DNA from: Muribaculum intestinale
GTDB lineage: Bacteria > Bacteroidota > Bacteroidia > Bacteroidales > Muribaculaceae
DNA: 64,000 nt
Direction: 5' to 3'
Assembly (NCBI RefSeq): GCF_002201515.1
Contig: NZ_CP021421.1
Coordinates: 62,001-126,000 of the forward strand
Under the pieces are notes generated by a model that saw only the letters and a list, made by a program, of their open reading frames with translations, did not search any database and had not been told where the DNA came from. Each line of letters starts with the position of its first letter. Position 1 is the stretch's first letter. Position numbers and translations under genes: made by a program. Positions 42,623 to 50,807 of the stretch are shown here, piece after piece.

Positions 42623-42644
42623 CGATGCTACCTGCTAACCATTA
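42599..42644 (+). repeat. attC-like junction 18 (last clear site)
   Basis: 46 bp, GTAACAA to CCATTA. Stem TAGCATC/GATGCTA, loop TGAC; sister of junction 16. No further junction is seen downstream, so it marks the distal end of the array. Confidence 0.87.
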
Positions 42645-42648
42645 AACA

Positions 42649-43368
42649 ATGAATAACAATCATTTTAGAAATATAATATTGCTGACCATGATGTCGGCAT
42701 TATCGTTGGCATTTGCGGGATGTGCCACAATCCGCAAAACAGGTGCTGCTCAGGATTCACGGATTTGTCTGAGTGAAGTGAACAATTCAGGCTGTGACAG
42801 GGCTTATCGAATCATTCACGGAAAATTGCGTCCGTTGGAACGTCCGCAGGTCAGATTTGCTATAGAGAAAGCTTTGATTGAGGAGGATTCCTGCTGGGTT
42901 CTGCTCCGCGTCACAGTACCGGATCAATCCATAAGGAAGCATGAGCGGTATAATGCCTGTGTCATGCTTTCAACCGTGGATGGGATATTGAATTTCCCGG
43001 AACTAAATCTTGACAACGACAGCGGTCTTCCCGAAGCAGACGAGCGTAGCGACAGTGAGGAAACACAAGAGGACACGATTGTGGAGTCTCTTGAAATTGA
43101 CGCCCGGAAAGGAAGCCCCGGATATGCCTATATGAGTTTCCGTTTCTGCTATCATCCGAGTATGGAAGGCAACGGAGCAATAATATCCATATTACCAAGT
43201 CTTGAAACAAAGCGTTACTTCTTCCAGCATTCTCCAGTGGAACTTCCCGTGTTATGGTCCTACAATCCGGCAATGTGGAAGCGGGCGCAACAGTTGCCGC
43301 AGTTCATACTGCTTGATAAAAGGCCAGAATATGTCTTACACGGTAATGAAAAAAATATGTTCAAGTAA
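42649..43368 (+). CDS. lipoprotein of unknown function at the distal end of the array
   Basis: 239 residues with a lipoprotein signal (LAFAGC lipobox, cysteine ~25). The mature protein is beta-rich (CWVLLRVTVPDQSIRKHERY; YAYMSFRFCYHPSMEGNGAI) and has an acidic linker (NDSGLPEADERSDSEETQED). It starts four bases after junction 18 but has no junction of its own downstream, so it is flanking DNA or a cassette that lost its site. Composition is closer to the right flank. Confidence 0.6.
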   Translation: MNNNHFRNIILLTMMSALSLAFAGCATIRKTGAAQDSRICLSEVNNSGCDRAYRIIHGKLRPLERPQVRFAIEKALIEEDSCWVLLRVTVPDQSIRKHERYNACVMLSTVDGILNFPELNLDNDSGLPEADERSDSEETQEDTIVESLEIDARKGSPGYAYMSFRFCYHPSMEGNGAIISILPSLETKRYFFQHSPVELPVLWSYNPAMWKRAQQLPQFILLDKRPEYVLHGNEKNMFK

Positions 43369-43386
43369 TAATAAAAACCGAAATCA

Positions 43387-43896
43387 ATGATGCAATGGAT
43401 AAAGAAACTGTTCGGGATAAGATGCTCCGAACAGATAACGGAAGAGTTGATAGAGCGTCTTCCTGCCGACAAACTCTGCCGGAAATATATAGACGGAGAA
43501 CTGGCAAGCGACATGGAGAGCGAAGTGTTCGACAGCATAATGTGTGCGGTGGAACTGCACGCGGAGGTCATCAATGGCGGTTTCAACCAATACTACTACA
43601 ATTCCGGTGGCGAACGTGCGCAAAAAGCCGAGGACACCTTTGTCAAGCTCGGAGCAGACCGGATCGCTGATGTCGTGAAACGAGCCAACGACCAATATGC
43701 CGCCAACCGGGATGAACTGCAATCGGTATGGGACGGAACGAAGGAAGGATTCGCCCACGGGTATAAAGAGAAGCTCTTTGATGCCTTCGATGATGAGTAC
43801 TATGCCTTGATGAGGAATGACCGGCAACTCTACACGATGATAGGCACATACATCAAACAGCATCCGCAGGAGTTTCTTACAGGAATGACCGAGTGA
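43387..43896 (+). CDS. DUF4375 (DMP19-like) protein
   Basis: 169 residues. The signature MCAVELHAEVINGGFNQYYY followed by NSGGERAQ identifies DUF4375, and the DEYYALM segment near the C-terminus fits. Distant relatives include DNA-mimic DMP19 proteins, but members mostly are uncharacterised and occur beside immunity genes. It lies 18 bp after the lipoprotein gene, probably in one operon. Confidence 0.78.
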   Translation: MMQWIKKLFGIRCSEQITEELIERLPADKLCRKYIDGELASDMESEVFDSIMCAVELHAEVINGGFNQYYYNSGGERAQKAEDTFVKLGADRIADVVKRANDQYAANRDELQSVWDGTKEGFAHGYKEKLFDAFDDEYYALMRNDRQLYTMIGTYIKQHPQEFLTGMTE

Positions 43897-43923
43897 TATG
43901 TGCTGTTAAAATGAATTATTCAT

Positions 43924-46238
43924 ATGGATACATCCCGAATCCCGATCGTTTTAGGCTATATGCTGATACTTATCCTGATTGCCACCATAGGCTATGCCTA
44001 TTACAATGAGGAGCAGACATTGGTTTCTATGGAAACAGAGTCTCGTAATACCAATAATGTCCGCTGTGAGATTAACCGATTGAACATGCGCCTAACATCG
44101 TTGACAATGATGGGCGAGACAGCATTTGAATGGACTGAAACAGAACGGGGGGATTATCGTCAAGAACGTATGCATATAGACAGCACACTGTGTGAGTTCA
44201 GCCGGATTTTCATTTCGGAAGCAGCCGACATAGACAGTCTCCGTATTCTTCTTGAGGACAAGGAGAAGAAATTGCTCCAGCTTGCAGAAATATACCGGCG
44301 CCAAAAGTCTCTCGGTGACGAGATGGCCAACAAACTGCCCGTGATAGCTCGCCAGATTGCCAAAGAAGAGCCAAAGAAGCCGAAGCGTAAGGGATTCCTC
44401 GGCATCTTCGGCAAAAAAGAAGAACCTGAGCCATCTACCACGACAACTATACTTAGTTTCAACCGCAGTCTTATGGCTGAGCGCAGGGCGCAGAACGAAA
44501 AACTTAAAGCACAGGCTGATAGCCTGTCACAACAAAACAGAAATCTTAATATCCGCTTGCAGAATCTGATTAGTTATCTTGACGGTAAGGCCCAGGCTGA
44601 TCTCCGACAGCAGGAACTTGAGATTGCAGCTACCCGTGAAGAATCATATCGTGATATAGGTGTACTAACAGCCATTACCTTACTGATGCTGTTCGTTTCT
44701 TTTGTCATAATACACCGCGATATGCAGCGAAGAGACCGGAACAAGAAAAAACTTGAGGAAAGCATACGGCAGAACCGGTCGCTGCTTGAAATGCGCAAGA
44801 AAATCATCCTCACCATATCCCATGATATACGCGGTCCGCTCAACGTGATAAGCGGCAGTGCAGAACTCGCCATCGACACCCGCGACAAAAGGAAACGCGA
44901 CGGCTACCTGAACAACGCGCGGTACCTTTGCCGCCACGTAGTCCACCTTCTTAACAATCTGCTGGATGTCTATAGGCTCAACGAAGCTAAGGAGACCCCG
45001 AACAATGTCCCGTTCAGACTGAACGTATTGTTTGACAGAATAGCAATAGGCGCGGCGCAGATAATCAATGACAAGGGGTTGCTGTTCAAGCACGATTACA
45101 GGAATATTGATGTGACGGTAACAGGAGATGAGGACCGGATAGAACAGATTGCAGACAACCTGCTGTCTAATGCCGTCAAGTTCACTCAATCCGGTTCCGT
45201 TGGAATCGCGGCTTCATACGACGGCGACCGGCTGGTTATGGATATAAGCGACACTGGTATCGGAATGTCGGAGGAAACCGTTGACCGCATATTCAGGCCG
45301 TTCGAACGTGCCGACAACGTGGAGCATATTGAGGGGTTCGGACTCGGACTTTCCATTACGAAAGGTCTGATAACCATGCTTGGCGGAACTATTGACGTGA
45401 TCAGCAATGTCGGCAAAGGTACAACTTTCCATATTGCCATACCGCTTGAACTTACCGGAAATATAGAGACGGCCGATATCCAGGAAGCAAAGCCAGCCGG
45501 AGTATCGCGCCTGCCGCATAACGTGATAGTAATCGATGACGACCCGCTACAGCGTGATATCGTAAGCGAGATGCTTGAGCGCAACGCGGTCTCTTGTGCC
45601 GTATGTGCCACAGCCTCGGATGTGGTAAAGGCGATGCGTAAACGAGATTTCGACTTAATACTTACGGACATAAATATGCCAGGCACCAACGGGTTCGCAT
45701 TGATCGAACTGTTGCGCAAGTCAAATATCGGCAATTCAAGGACAATCCCCATAGTGGCAATGACCGCCAGGGACGATGACGATAGCAAACCTCTGTTAAA
45801 ACCGGATGCATCTTCAAGCCATTCTCGATGCAGGAACTGCTTGAACGGATATCAATGGTAATGGAGAAACCTATGGTCCCGGATGATGTACGGATTGACT
45901 TTTCACCGCTCGTTGAAAACGTGACCGAGCCGGTAAAGATATTGAAGGGCCTTTCGGAATCGACTTCCACAGAGATAGCTGTCCTGAAAAAGAATATTGG
46001 GCATGACGACAGGAATGGCGTTTCGGCCATACTACACAGGATTAAGCCCGTATGGGAAATGCTCGGTATTGAAAGCTGCCTGCAACCGTTGAGGAAATCT
46101 CTGTGGGACAGGAATTCTACACCTGCGGACATCAAGAAAACCGCCGCCGGTGTGATTACGGCAATGGAGAATCTGATTGAGAATATAAACGAAGAACTGA
46201 AGACGATAAGGGATGAAGAGCAAAATACTGATAGTTGA
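43924..46238 (+). pseudogene. rteA: RteA-like hybrid sensor histidine kinase, frameshifted in the receiver domain
   Basis: Two transmembrane helices (LGYMLILILIATIGYAYY near the start; VLTAITLLMLFVSFVIIH at ~240) flank a coiled-coil sensor region. HisKA follows (ILTISHDIRGPLNVISG), then HATPase_c (ADNLLSNAVKF, DISDTGIGM, GFGLGLSI) and a receiver (VIDDDPLQR, LILTDINMPGTNG). The frame is lost at the A-run near 45797-45800: the first frame ends at 45861 with unrelated residues, while the receiver end (GCIFKPFSMQELLERIS) and an HPt-like domain continue in another frame to 46238. One extra A restores it. Similar to CTnDOT RteA, partner of RteB. Confidence 0.8.
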
Positions 46239-47529
46239 GGACAACGTGACCCTCTCCCAGATGCAGAAGGACTGGCTCGCACGCGAGGGGTATGAAGTCA
46301 CGACAGCAATAGATGCCGTCGTGGCACGCAGGCATATACGCAAAGTGGATTTTGACCTGATACTCTCTGATGTACGCCTGCCCGAAGGGGATGGCCTGTC
46401 ATTACTTGCATGGCTGAAGAAAGAGAAACCCGGAATTCCGATCGTAATCATGACGGAATACGCCTCATATCCCGATGCTGTCAAAGCCATAAAGATGGGC
46501 GCGCAGGACTATCTTCCCAAGCCGGTACATAGGGAGCGACTGTTCGAAGTTGTGAAGGAACTGGTGCATCCGGCTTTTACCATACAACATTCGCTTGAAC
46601 GTCTTTTCAGGCGTGACAGCGTGAAGGCGCGTGAGGCGTTGCATCTGGCGGAGCTTGTCGCACCAGCCGATATATCGGTCCTGATTCTCGGTGCCAACGG
46701 AACCGGCAAGGAGTCTATCGCACGGACCATCCATTTCAACAGTCCAAGAAAAGACGAGCCGTTTGTCGCAGTGAACTGTGGCGCCATACCGCCAGAACTG
46801 ACAGCCTCCATGTTCTTCGGCCATGTCAAGGGAGCTTTTACGGGAGCTGATGCCGACAGGAAAGGATATTTTGACGCGGCGAAAGGCGGCACACTGTTCC
46901 TTGACGAAATCGCCACGTTGCCTTATCACACACAGTCATCATTATTGAGGGTATTGCAGGAGAATGTCTATATGCCTGTCGGTGGAAACACGGAACGCCG
47001 TGCCGATGTGCGCATAGTGGCGGCAACCAACGAGGATATGGAGAAATCCATCGCCGATGGGCGTTTCCGTGAGGACCTGTATCACCGCCTCTGCGAGTTC
47101 GAGATACACCAGCCATCCCTTGCGGAATGTCCCGAAGACATCCTCCCGCTGGCAGAATTCTTCCGCAAGAAGTTTTCGGATGAGCTTCACAAGGAAACCT
47201 CCGGATTCAGCCCGGATGCCGAGCGGCTTATGCTGGCACACTCATGGAGCGGCAATATCCGCGAGCTTCAGAACCGGGTGCGCAGGGCAGTGCTGATTTC
47301 AAAGACAACCGTTATCGCAGTCTCGGACTTGAATATCCGCAAAACATCAAATGATAATGTCGCAAAAATCGTTCCTGATTTGCGCCCAATCAAAGATGAC
47401 GATGCTGAAAAGCAGCTTATCATCCGCACCTTGGAATCCTGCAACGGCAACAAGACCAAGGCGGCGAGAATGCTCAACATAAATCCTACGACATTATACC
47501 GTAAGATGAATAAGTACGGTATAAAGTAA
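46213..47529 (+). CDS. rteB: RteB-like sigma-54-dependent response regulator
   Basis: 438 residues: receiver domain (~5-120; ILIVEDN, phospho-acceptor aspartate in LILSDVRLPEGDG, conserved lysine in YLPKPVH), AAA+ sigma-54 activator domain (Walker A LGANGTGKE, GAFTGA loop in HVKGAFTGAD, Walker B GGTLFLDEI, arginine finger region VRIVAATN) and C-terminal Fis-type HTH (NGNKTKAARMLNINPTTLYR). It starts inside the end of the kinase gene, so kinase and regulator are coupled. RteB of CTnDOT activates excision/transfer genes through sigma-54. Confidence 0.85.
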   Translation: MKSKILIVEDNVTLSQMQKDWLAREGYEVTTAIDAVVARRHIRKVDFDLILSDVRLPEGDGLSLLAWLKKEKPGIPIVIMTEYASYPDAVKAIKMGAQDYLPKPVHRERLFEVVKELVHPAFTIQHSLERLFRRDSVKAREALHLAELVAPADISVLILGANGTGKESIARTIHFNSPRKDEPFVAVNCGAIPPELTASMFFGHVKGAFTGADADRKGYFDAAKGGTLFLDEIATLPYHTQSSLLRVLQENVYMPVGGNTERRADVRIVAATNEDMEKSIADGRFREDLYHRLCEFEIHQPSLAECPEDILPLAEFFRKKFSDELHKETSGFSPDAERLMLAHSWSGNIRELQNRVRRAVLISKTTVIAVSDLNIRKTSNDNVAKIVPDLRPIKDDDAEKQLIIRTLESCNGNKTKAARMLNINPTTLYRKMNKYGIK

Positions 47530-47570
47530 CATTTATGCCTTGGCATACAGCCCTTCTCGCTACTTTTTTG

Positions 47571-47578
47571 TAACTTTG
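47571..47578 (+). promoter_or_regulatory. -7 promoter box upstream of the nested inverted repeat
   Basis: TAACTTTG matches TAnnTTTG exactly; transcription would begin near 47585, just before the nested stems at 47617. The -33 is weak. Confidence 0.5.
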
Positions 47579-47616
47579 GGGCGTGAAATAGAAAATACAG
47601 GCAGGCGTATTCCGAT

Positions 47617-47783
47617 ATGTCCGCCTTTACATACATAAGTTCGCAAGAGTCTCAGACAGAAATCTGGCAGTTGATGTTTAAGGAGAATCATTGCGTAATG
47701 CTTATGCTGTGCGTATCGCATAGCGTGGTGTTGCGTATTCTCCTTACGGTTTTGCCAGAACCGCTGTCTGAGTGCGTGGACAT
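47617..47783 (+). ncRNA. candidate structured RNA (six-block nested inverted repeat)
   Basis: Six arm pairs nest in order: ATGTCC/GGACAT (47617-22, 47778-83), CGCA/TGCG (47642-45, 47773-76), CTCAGACAG/CTGTCTGAG (47651-59, 47764-72), CTGGCA/TGCCAG (47664-69, 47753-58), TAAGGAGAAT/ATTCTCCTTA (47679-88, 47737-46) and GCTTATGC/GCATAGC (47700-07, 47718-24). A promoter box lies ~40 bp upstream and a T-rich run (47788 onward) just downstream. No protein-like frame is present. It would fold into a rod with internal loops. It may be a small regulatory RNA of the element or a single-strand DNA site. Confidence 0.6.
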
Positions 47784-47825
47784 CGCGCTTTTTTCTTTTG
47801 CTGTATAATAGAGAAATGAAACGAC

Positions 47826-48239
47826 ATGGCAACGGTACGCATCATAACGGCAATGACTATCGACGGTTTCCTCCCGGATGCCGACAATCCCCGGATGCGT
47901 TGGCTTATGACCGATGCCAAAGGCGTCCGTTTTTGGCATGACATAGGCACATACACACTTGAAGCGGATTACCCGGTCCTTGATCTTGTGTGTGACAAAG
48001 GCAGCACCGACAAATCCTGCATATACACCGCCGAAGTGTCGGATTTGGACGGTATGGAACTTATGACACGGCTCTTCCGTTACAATATAATAGACGAACT
48101 GGTAATCCATATTCTGCCTGAGATTGCAGGAACAGGAACCCGCATCTTTCAAAACGGCACACCGTCGGGGTGGGTATTAAGTAAATCCACCCGGTTCAGA
48201 AACGGTATATGTCAAAACATCTACCGGCGCAAAGCGTGA
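47826..48239 (+). CDS. RibD C-terminal/dihydrofolate-reductase-family protein, short
   Basis: 137 residues. The N-terminal strand VRIITAMTIDGFLPDADNPR and the C-terminal part (LMTRLFRYNIIDELVIHILP, GTGTRIF) match the RibD_C/DHFR-like fold. The family usually runs ~170-180 residues, so ~40 central residues seem missing; it may be a shortened or decayed member. Genes of this type occur in Bacteroidales conjugative transposons near regulatory genes. Activity doubtful. Confidence 0.65.
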   Translation: MATVRIITAMTIDGFLPDADNPRMRWLMTDAKGVRFWHDIGTYTLEADYPVLDLVCDKGSTDKSCIYTAEVSDLDGMELMTRLFRYNIIDELVIHILPEIAGTGTRIFQNGTPSGWVLSKSTRFRNGICQNIYRRKA

Positions 48240-48274
48240 TAATCTCGCAATAGACTATTGCATACCGCCGAAAA

Positions 48275-48293
48275 GTCTTGCATTTTGCAAGAC
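48275..48293. repeat. short hairpin after the DHFR-like gene
   Basis: GTCTTGC (48275-48281) / GCAAGAC (48287-48293), loop ATTTT. Possible terminator without a T-tract, or a binding site. Confidence 0.45.
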
Positions 48294-48332
48294 CTCTGAT
48301 TTCCATCATATTACGCTTGTATATTTTTATCA

Positions 48333-48358
48333 CACTGATATTCTGATGAATATCGGTG
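48333..48358. promoter_or_regulatory. inverted repeat upstream of the sigma-54 promoter, candidate RteB site
   Basis: CACTGATATTC (48333-48343) / GAATATCGGTG (48348-48358), one mismatch, centred about 38 bp upstream of the -24 element. Its dyad form and place suit an activator binding site; which protein binds is unknown. Confidence 0.4.
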
Positions 48359-48382
48359 TCTTGTCGTGCCTTTTGGTGCCGG

Positions 48383-48398
48383 TGGCACGGCATTAGCC
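48383..48398 (+). promoter_or_regulatory. candidate sigma-54 (-24/-12) promoter of the xis-like genes
   Basis: TGGCAC-GGCAT-TAGCC: perfect -24 TGGCAC, exact GG-N10-GC spacing, one mismatch in the -12 TTGC. It lies 74 bp upstream of the first HTH gene (48472) and downstream of an RteB-like sigma-54 activator gene. Confidence 0.6.
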
Positions 48399-48471
48399 AA
48401 TATATGTAGTATAACCGATTGCGCAACACGGTGTAAAACAAACCAATTCATTTACATCAAAAAAATCAGCT

Positions 48472-48771
48472 ATGCTATATAATGAAACAGTGCATAAGAT
48501 GTTTGCCTCGCTCATGGAACGCTTTGACAAGATGGAGCGGGCATTCGAGCGGATGAACAAGCTCAAGGATTGTCTGGACGGCGACACGCTGCTCGACAAC
48601 TACGACCTGTGCCGGTTGCTCGGCGTCACCAAGCGCACCCTTGCGAGATACCGACAGAAGAAGCTTATCCGCTATTACATGATAGACGGGCGTACCTACT
48701 ACAAGGCATCCGAGATACAGGAATTCCTACAGATGAAAGGGAAGTCGCTACCCGCCGCCGTGAGCCACTGA
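48472..48771 (+). CDS. Xis-like helix-turn-helix protein 1
   Basis: 99 residues: a helical N-terminus (MLYNETVHKMFASLMERFDK), then an HTH_17/excisionase-type domain with DNYDLCRLLGVTKRTLARYR and the wing ASEIQEFLQMKGK. The family corresponds to the small excisionase proteins (Xis2c/Xis2d-like) of CTnDOT-type elements. First of three in tandem. Confidence 0.78.
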   Translation: MLYNETVHKMFASLMERFDKMERAFERMNKLKDCLDGDTLLDNYDLCRLLGVTKRTLARYRQKKLIRYYMIDGRTYYKASEIQEFLQMKGKSLPAAVSH

Positions 48772-48803
48772 AACATATCGTAAAATCTAAAAACCGTAAC
48801 ATC

Positions 48804-49097
48804 ATGGAAATAATAAGCATGGACATCAGAACCTTCGATGCCCTGTTCTCCAGAATCAGGGAAATCGAGGAAAAATCCGAACTGCTGAGCCGGAAGAATG
48901 AGGACATCGGCCTTAAGAAATGGCTCGACAACGAGGACGTGTGCAACATCCTCGGAATCTCAAAGCGCACCTTGCAGACATACCGCGACAAAGGCATCCT
49001 GCCGTTCAGCCGTATCAGGAACAAGCTCTTCTACCGTCCGGAGGATGTAGAGAGACTATTACAGTCGTCGTATCACCCAAACACATCACAGCTATGA
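48804..49097 (+). CDS. Xis-like helix-turn-helix protein 2
   Basis: 97 residues from the ATG at 48804. HTH core DNEDVCNILGISKRTLQTYR and wing RPEDVERLLQSSYH; N-terminal helix SMDIRTFDALFSRIREIEEK. Its stop overlaps the third gene's start as ATGA. Likely excision/transfer regulator. Confidence 0.78.
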   Translation: MEIISMDIRTFDALFSRIREIEEKSELLSRKNEDIGLKKWLDNEDVCNILGISKRTLQTYRDKGILPFSRIRNKLFYRPEDVERLLQSSYHPNTSQL

Positions 49098-49405
49098 GCC
49101 ATTATTTTATCGACAGGCAGGATCCGCGTGTGGCGGACCTGTTGCGCCGCCTCGGAAACATCGGGCAGGCGCTCGGACAAGTTGAATCGGTCGCACGCCC
49201 CATGTTCAAGGGGGACAGGTTCCTCACTGACGAGGAGTTGTCGCGCCTGCTGAAAGTGAGCCGGCGCACCTTGCAGGAATACCGCACCGCTCGTCTTATC
49301 CCTTACTACATTGTACAGGGAAAGGCCCTGTACCGGGAATCCGAGATACAGAGCCTTCTTGAAAAGGCGCACCGTAAATGCGTGGAGGAACAGAAGTGGC
49401 TCTAA
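49094..49405 (+). CDS. Xis-like helix-turn-helix protein 3
   Basis: 103 residues. HTH core TDEELSRLLKVSRRTLQEYR, wing RESEIQSLLEKAHRK. Coupled to gene 2 by a 4-bp overlap. The three paralogues probably act together to direct excision by the adjacent recombinases. Confidence 0.78.
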   Translation: MSHYFIDRQDPRVADLLRRLGNIGQALGQVESVARPMFKGDRFLTDEELSRLLKVSRRTLQEYRTARLIPYYIVQGKALYRESEIQSLLEKAHRKCVEEQKWL

Positions 49406-49463
49406 GAGCCGCTGAGTTCCGCAATATGCGCTGCTATCAGGCATAGGCGGGAACGGTCTGCAA

Positions 49464-50786
49464 TCACAGGCCGTTTCCCGTCTTGTTCCTGAATTTATAT
49501 TTCCTTCTCTTTGCCATTTCCTTATCCATGCTTTCGTCAATAAGGGTAATTTCAGCACTTGATGCCTGCATACGCAGACGCTTCATGTCCTCATCAACCT
49601 TGCGGTCAGTCACCTGGGCGTATATCTGTGTCGTGGTAACGCTCTTATGTCCCATCATTCGGCTTACTGTCTCAATGGGAACGCCCATCGACAAAGTGAT
49701 ATGTGTTCCGAAATTATGCCTCGCCTTGTGGAAGGTAAGGCAGAAACCGTACTCCTTGCCGAGCTGCCGGGTAAGTTTTATCAAATAGGTTCTGCTATAA
49801 AGATTGAAAATCTTACCGTCCTGCCGCTCGTCCCTGTATTTCTCCATTATTCGCATTGGGATGTCAAGCAGGCGTATCGCCGAGCGACTGCCCGTCTTTT
49901 GCCTGTTTACATGTATCCACCACGTACCGTCCGGAGTCTGGGATATGTCATCCTCAGTCAACTGTTTAAGATCTGCGTATGCCAGCCCTGTGAATGTCGA
50001 GAAGATGAACCAATCGCGCACCCTTTGGAGATTTGGGGCATCTATCTGTTTTTCCATAAGCAGTTTCAGATCGTCAAGCCTCATGTGGCGGCTCTTGCGA
50101 CGTGGCAACGGTGGATGGAGCCTCGCATATGGGTCACGGCGGAGCGTGCCCTGGCTGACTGCTCGCATCGTCATCTTCTTCAGACGGTACAGGTGTTCGT
50201 GAACCGATTTGGGCTTGAGTCCACGGTCTGCGCCGAGAAACACCTCGAAATCGTCATAAAAAGACCTGTCAAGCGCACGGAGCGGCACATCATCCATATC
50301 CCGTTTCCCGGTTACGAATGCAGATAGATGACGGTATGAGTTGAGATAGCTTTCATATGATTCCTTTGTGCGGTCTACGCCCACACGCTTGTGGAATTCC
50401 TCGTTATGTTCACGGAAAAGAGCCAAAAGGGTCGATGGCTTGCGCCCGATGCCCTTCATGGCGTTCTTAACAAGCTCGGCGGTGACGAAGCCAAGGCTGC
50501 GCCTTATATCCTCGTAATGTTCGTTTATCTCAGCTGTCAGCGAGTCTATGGCGCGGTTCACGGTGACTGCATTGGCACTGCGTCCGTCGGCACGCCCTTT
50601 TTCGGGGTTCCAGATATCCGGATTCACAGATACTTTCGTTCCTATCTGCTCCCATTCGGCGTCTATGCTGACCTTGCTCAGAAGCTGGCATGTTCCGTCC
50701 TTGCGGACTTTTGTCCGGTTGATATAGAAGAGGATGGCGAATGTGCTACGCCGTTTGGGTGTATTGTTGTCTTTATCCTTTTTCAT
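49464..50786 (-). CDS. tyrosine recombinase (element integrase A)
   Basis: 440 residues: arm-binding domain (~15-110), SAM-like domain (~120-225) and catalytic domain. Catalytic positions: FTGLAYADLKQL (alanine where arginine is usual, a feature also seen in other Bacteroidales recombinases), HKARHNFGTH (H-x-x-R), MMGHKSVT and TTQIYAQV (tyrosine). Encoded convergent to the xis-like genes and 21 bp downstream of a paralogue. Confidence 0.85.
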   Translation of the reverse strand: MKKDKDNNTPKRRSTFAILFYINRTKVRKDGTCQLLSKVSIDAEWEQIGTKVSVNPDIWNPEKGRADGRSANAVTVNRAIDSLTAEINEHYEDIRRSLGFVTAELVKNAMKGIGRKPSTLLALFREHNEEFHKRVGVDRTKESYESYLNSYRHLSAFVTGKRDMDDVPLRALDRSFYDDFEVFLGADRGLKPKSVHEHLYRLKKMTMRAVSQGTLRRDPYARLHPPLPRRKSRHMRLDDLKLLMEKQIDAPNLQRVRDWFIFSTFTGLAYADLKQLTEDDISQTPDGTWWIHVNRQKTGSRSAIRLLDIPMRIMEKYRDERQDGKIFNLYSRTYLIKLTRQLGKEYGFCLTFHKARHNFGTHITLSMGVPIETVSRMMGHKSVTTTQIYAQVTDRKVDEDMKRLRMQASSAEITLIDESMDKEMAKRRKYKFRNKTGNGL

Positions 50787-50807
50787 GACTATGTGGGTTT
50801 TGGTTTA

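Noticed and set aside
31008..42644. CRISPR array
   Set aside because: The repeats are imperfect palindromes of variable sequence separated by 350-2000 bp genes, not identical repeats with short spacers; no cas genes.
47571..47800. Calling the rod-like structure 6S RNA or RteR
   Set aside because: The fold is suggestive, but I see no specific sequence signature for either, and its location in a mobile element does not decide it.
47617..47808. 63-codon frame within the six-block inverted repeat
   Set aside because: The nested complementarity explains the sequence better; the predicted peptide has no family-like features.
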